Shown piece after piece: positions 62,546-64,000 of a DNA stretch of 64,000 nt. A program made the position numbers and the translations under genes. The stretch is from Deinococcus metallilatus (GTDB taxonomy: Bacteria; Deinococcota; Deinococci; Deinococcales; Deinococcaceae). The stretch spans positions 1,124,001 to 1,188,000 of the forward strand of contig NZ_CP038512.1 in NCBI RefSeq assembly GCF_004758605.1. The letters are read 5' to 3'. The notes beneath the pieces were generated by a model, which saw nothing but the letters and a program-made list of their open reading frames with translations, did no database searches and had not been told where the DNA came from. Each line of letters begins with the position of its first letter. The first letter of the stretch is position 1.

Positions 62546-64000
62546 TTGGACTGGAAAGGCATCCTGGCCGACCTGCGCGCCCACCTCCCGCCCGCCCGTG
62601 ACCCGGGGCGCGGCGTGCGCGGCAGCCTGCGCTGGCTGGAGGCCGAGATGGGGACGCGGGGCGCGAACTCCGCCTCGGTGCGGAACATCGTGTACCGGGA
62701 CGTGGGGACGCCTGCCGACAAGGCCGCGCTGCGCGCCATCCTCGCGGACCTCGCGCGGGAGGCGGGGCGACCGCTGGCCGAGGAAGCCGCGCCCGCCAGC
62801 CTGCCCCCCGCGCCGCTCCCCGACGAACTGGAACTGCTGGGCCGCAGCAAGAAACGCGCGTACAAGCAGTTCCTGGCTGGCGTCCGCGCGGGCCGCGCGC
62901 CCCGGCTGATCGTCACCGGGCGGGCGGGGGCGGGCAAGACCGTCCTGCTGGACCATCTGGAACGCGCCCTGTCCGCCCTGGGGAGAGGAGAAGTCCGGCG
63001 GCTGAACCTGACGGGCGACGCCTCGGGCGTCCTGGCCCTGCCCCCGGCAGGCACGTCCTTCGCGGAACGCGCGCAGGCGCAGGGGGACGCTGCCCGGCGT
63101 GCCTTTCCCCCGCCCCCCGGGACGCTGTTCGCCCGCGTGACGGCGGACCTGAACTTTGCCGGGGAGCCGCCCCGTTCCCCGGAGGGCCCGCCCGCCCCGC
63201 CCGCCGCCTGGGCCGCCGAACACCTGCTGCGCCGCGCTCCGGCGGGAGTGGCCGTGCTGCTCGCACTGGAGGACGCGGCAGGGTTGCCGGAAGGTCTGGC
63301 GGAAGTCATCGAGCTGCGCCCCCCCACCCCCGCCGAGGCCCGCGCCTACCTGATGGCCCGGCTGGGGGTCACGCGCGAACGGGCTGACGCGCTGGTGCGC
63401 GAGACGGGCCGCCACCTCGACCGCCTCACGCTGCTGGCCGGGAGCGGGCCGGACGGCGCGGCCCCCGAGCGGTTGCTGGCCGACCCGGACGTGCGGCGGC
63501 TGGCGGCGGCGCTCGCGGCCCTGCCGGGGGGGGGAGACGGGGCGGTGCCGGAGGCGGCGCTGGCTGCCGCGCTCGGGACGCCGGTCGCCGCCCTGCCCCC
63601 GCACACCCGCGCGCTGCTGCAAGGGAGCGGCGCGGCGTGGGCACCCGTTCCGGCGCTCCGGGCCGCGCTGCCCCAGGTGCCTGCCCGCGAGCGGGACGCG
63701 GCGCTGCGCCGCCTGCTGGCCGCGCCGCCCACGCCCGACCTCGCCCCGGCGCGGCTGGCCGCCTTCGCCGCGCTGGGCGAGTGGGCCGCCCTCGCCACGC
63801 ACGTCGCCGCATACCCGGACGACGGGCGCTACCTCCCGCCCCTCTGGCCGCAGGTGCGGGCGGGCGCGCGGGGGGACACCCGCGAGGCGCTGGCCCGCGC
63901 CGTCGCCGCCCACCACGCCGGACGCGGCGAGTACGACGACCCCCGCGCCCGCGACGCGCTCTTCACCCTGCTGGAATCCCCGAATCCCGCCGCGCGCGGC
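62546..64000 (+). CDS. P-loop ATPase (STAND/AAA-like), 3' truncated by the window
   Basis: A frame open from a stop at 62531 to the end of the window, 485 codons so far. The N-terminus (MDWKGILADLRAHLPPARDP, about 1-75) is helical. A Walker A motif GRAGAGKTVLLDHLE lies near residue 132, and a possible Walker B-like strand VAVLLALEDA near 238. After it come Ala/Leu-rich helices as in TPR-type sensor domains. The first usable start is TTG 62546, with TAGCCT nine bases upstream. It may be a signalling NTPase; the end is not seen. Confidence 0.75.
   Translation, partial: MDWKGILADLRAHLPPARDPGRGVRGSLRWLEAEMGTRGANSASVRNIVYRDVGTPADKAALRAILADLAREAGRPLAEEAAPASLPPAPLPDELELLGRSKKRAYKQFLAGVRAGRAPRLIVTGRAGAGKTVLLDHLERALSALGRGEVRRLNLTGDASGVLALPPAGTSFAERAQAQGDAARRAFPPPPGTLFARVTADLNFAGEPPRSPEGPPAPPAAWAAEHLLRRAPAGVAVLLALEDAAGLPEGLAEVIELRPPTPAEARAYLMARLGVTRERADALVRETGRHLDRLTLLAGSGPDGAAPERLLADPDVRRLAAALAALPGGGDGAVPEAALAAALGTPVAALPPHTRALLQGSGAAWAPVPALRAALPQVPARERDAALRRLLAAPPTPDLAPARLAAFAALGEWAALATHVAAYPDDGRYLPPLWPQVRAGARGDTREALARAVAAHHAGRGEYDDPRARDALFTLLESPNPAARG

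Noticed and set aside
62484..62909. 141-codon frame at the start of the terminal ATPase
   Set aside because: It is out of frame with the long P-loop frame from 62546 and has a Pro/Arg/Cys-rich shadow composition.

Overview
The window is chromosomal DNA from a Deinococcus-type bacterium. It has high GC and dense genes on both strands. Many genes have the leaderless start typical of this genus: a TANNNT -10 box 5-8 nt before an ATG or GTG, with no Shine-Dalgarno sequence. The gene set also fits: a WHy/LEA14 lipoprotein, two Ser/Thr kinases, a branched-chain amino-acid ABC cluster, ETF with an acyl-CoA dehydrogenase, a FemAB-type cell-wall enzyme and tandem OmpH/Skp proteins. The species cannot be named from the sequence alone. 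No rRNA, tRNA, CRISPR array, prophage or recognised defence island was seen.

Layout: 1-6.5 kb holds the end of an unknown gene, pgi, a dienelactone-hydrolase-like enzyme, a TetR regulator and a bifunctional (p)ppGpp synthetase/hydrolase. 6.6-15.8 kb holds a PAP2 phosphatase, an orphan nucleoside/sugar ABC ATPase, several lipoproteins, miaB, a DUF4242 protein, an amidase and the WHy lipoprotein. 15.8-18.5 kb holds two exported proteins separated by an intact IS5-type element whose first base lies in the stop codon of the upstream gene. 18.5-27.6 kb holds NlpC/P60 and M23 wall hydrolases, a family-4 uracil-DNA glycosylase, DUF1844, dtd, a GH15 glucoamylase, DUF1003 and ruvA. 27.5-32.8 kb holds a large unknown protein and, divergently, a Ser/Thr kinase with NHL repeats followed by a glutaredoxin and ftsY. 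33.1-38.6 kb is the liv transporter, interrupted by a lower-GC exported protein. 38.8-45.4 kb holds acyl-CoA dehydrogenase, a GNAT, a FemAB protein, PpiC, a membrane protein and argJ. 45.5-54.3 kb holds a small kinase overlapping holA, a CBS-ACT protein, two OmpH/Skp proteins, a CMD protein, a barrel-like protein, etfBA and a secreted phospholipase A2. 54.4-64 kb holds a YkgJ protein, a variant HD-GYP protein, an APH-like kinase, upp, a WecA-type transferase, wecB, a frame-disrupted lipid kinase, a TPR protein and the start of a P-loop ATPase running off the window.

The most interesting items are these. (i) Two mini-ORFs sit exactly where the leaderless promoter predicts translation to start, and their stop codons overlap the start codons of the downstream kinase and uracil-DNA glycosylase. 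(ii) A small non-coding element family has 18-bp terminal inverted repeats, in complete, composite and one-ended copies. (iii) Several other intergenic hairpin repeat families act as apparent terminators. (iv) A motif is shared upstream of etfBA and the acyl-CoA dehydrogenase, which pass electrons to one another. (v) A 7-G tract breaks the GGDGT motif of a lipid kinase. (vi) The Ser/Thr kinase with NHL repeats has an unusual predicted topology. All functional statements rest on motifs read by eye; no database search was run.
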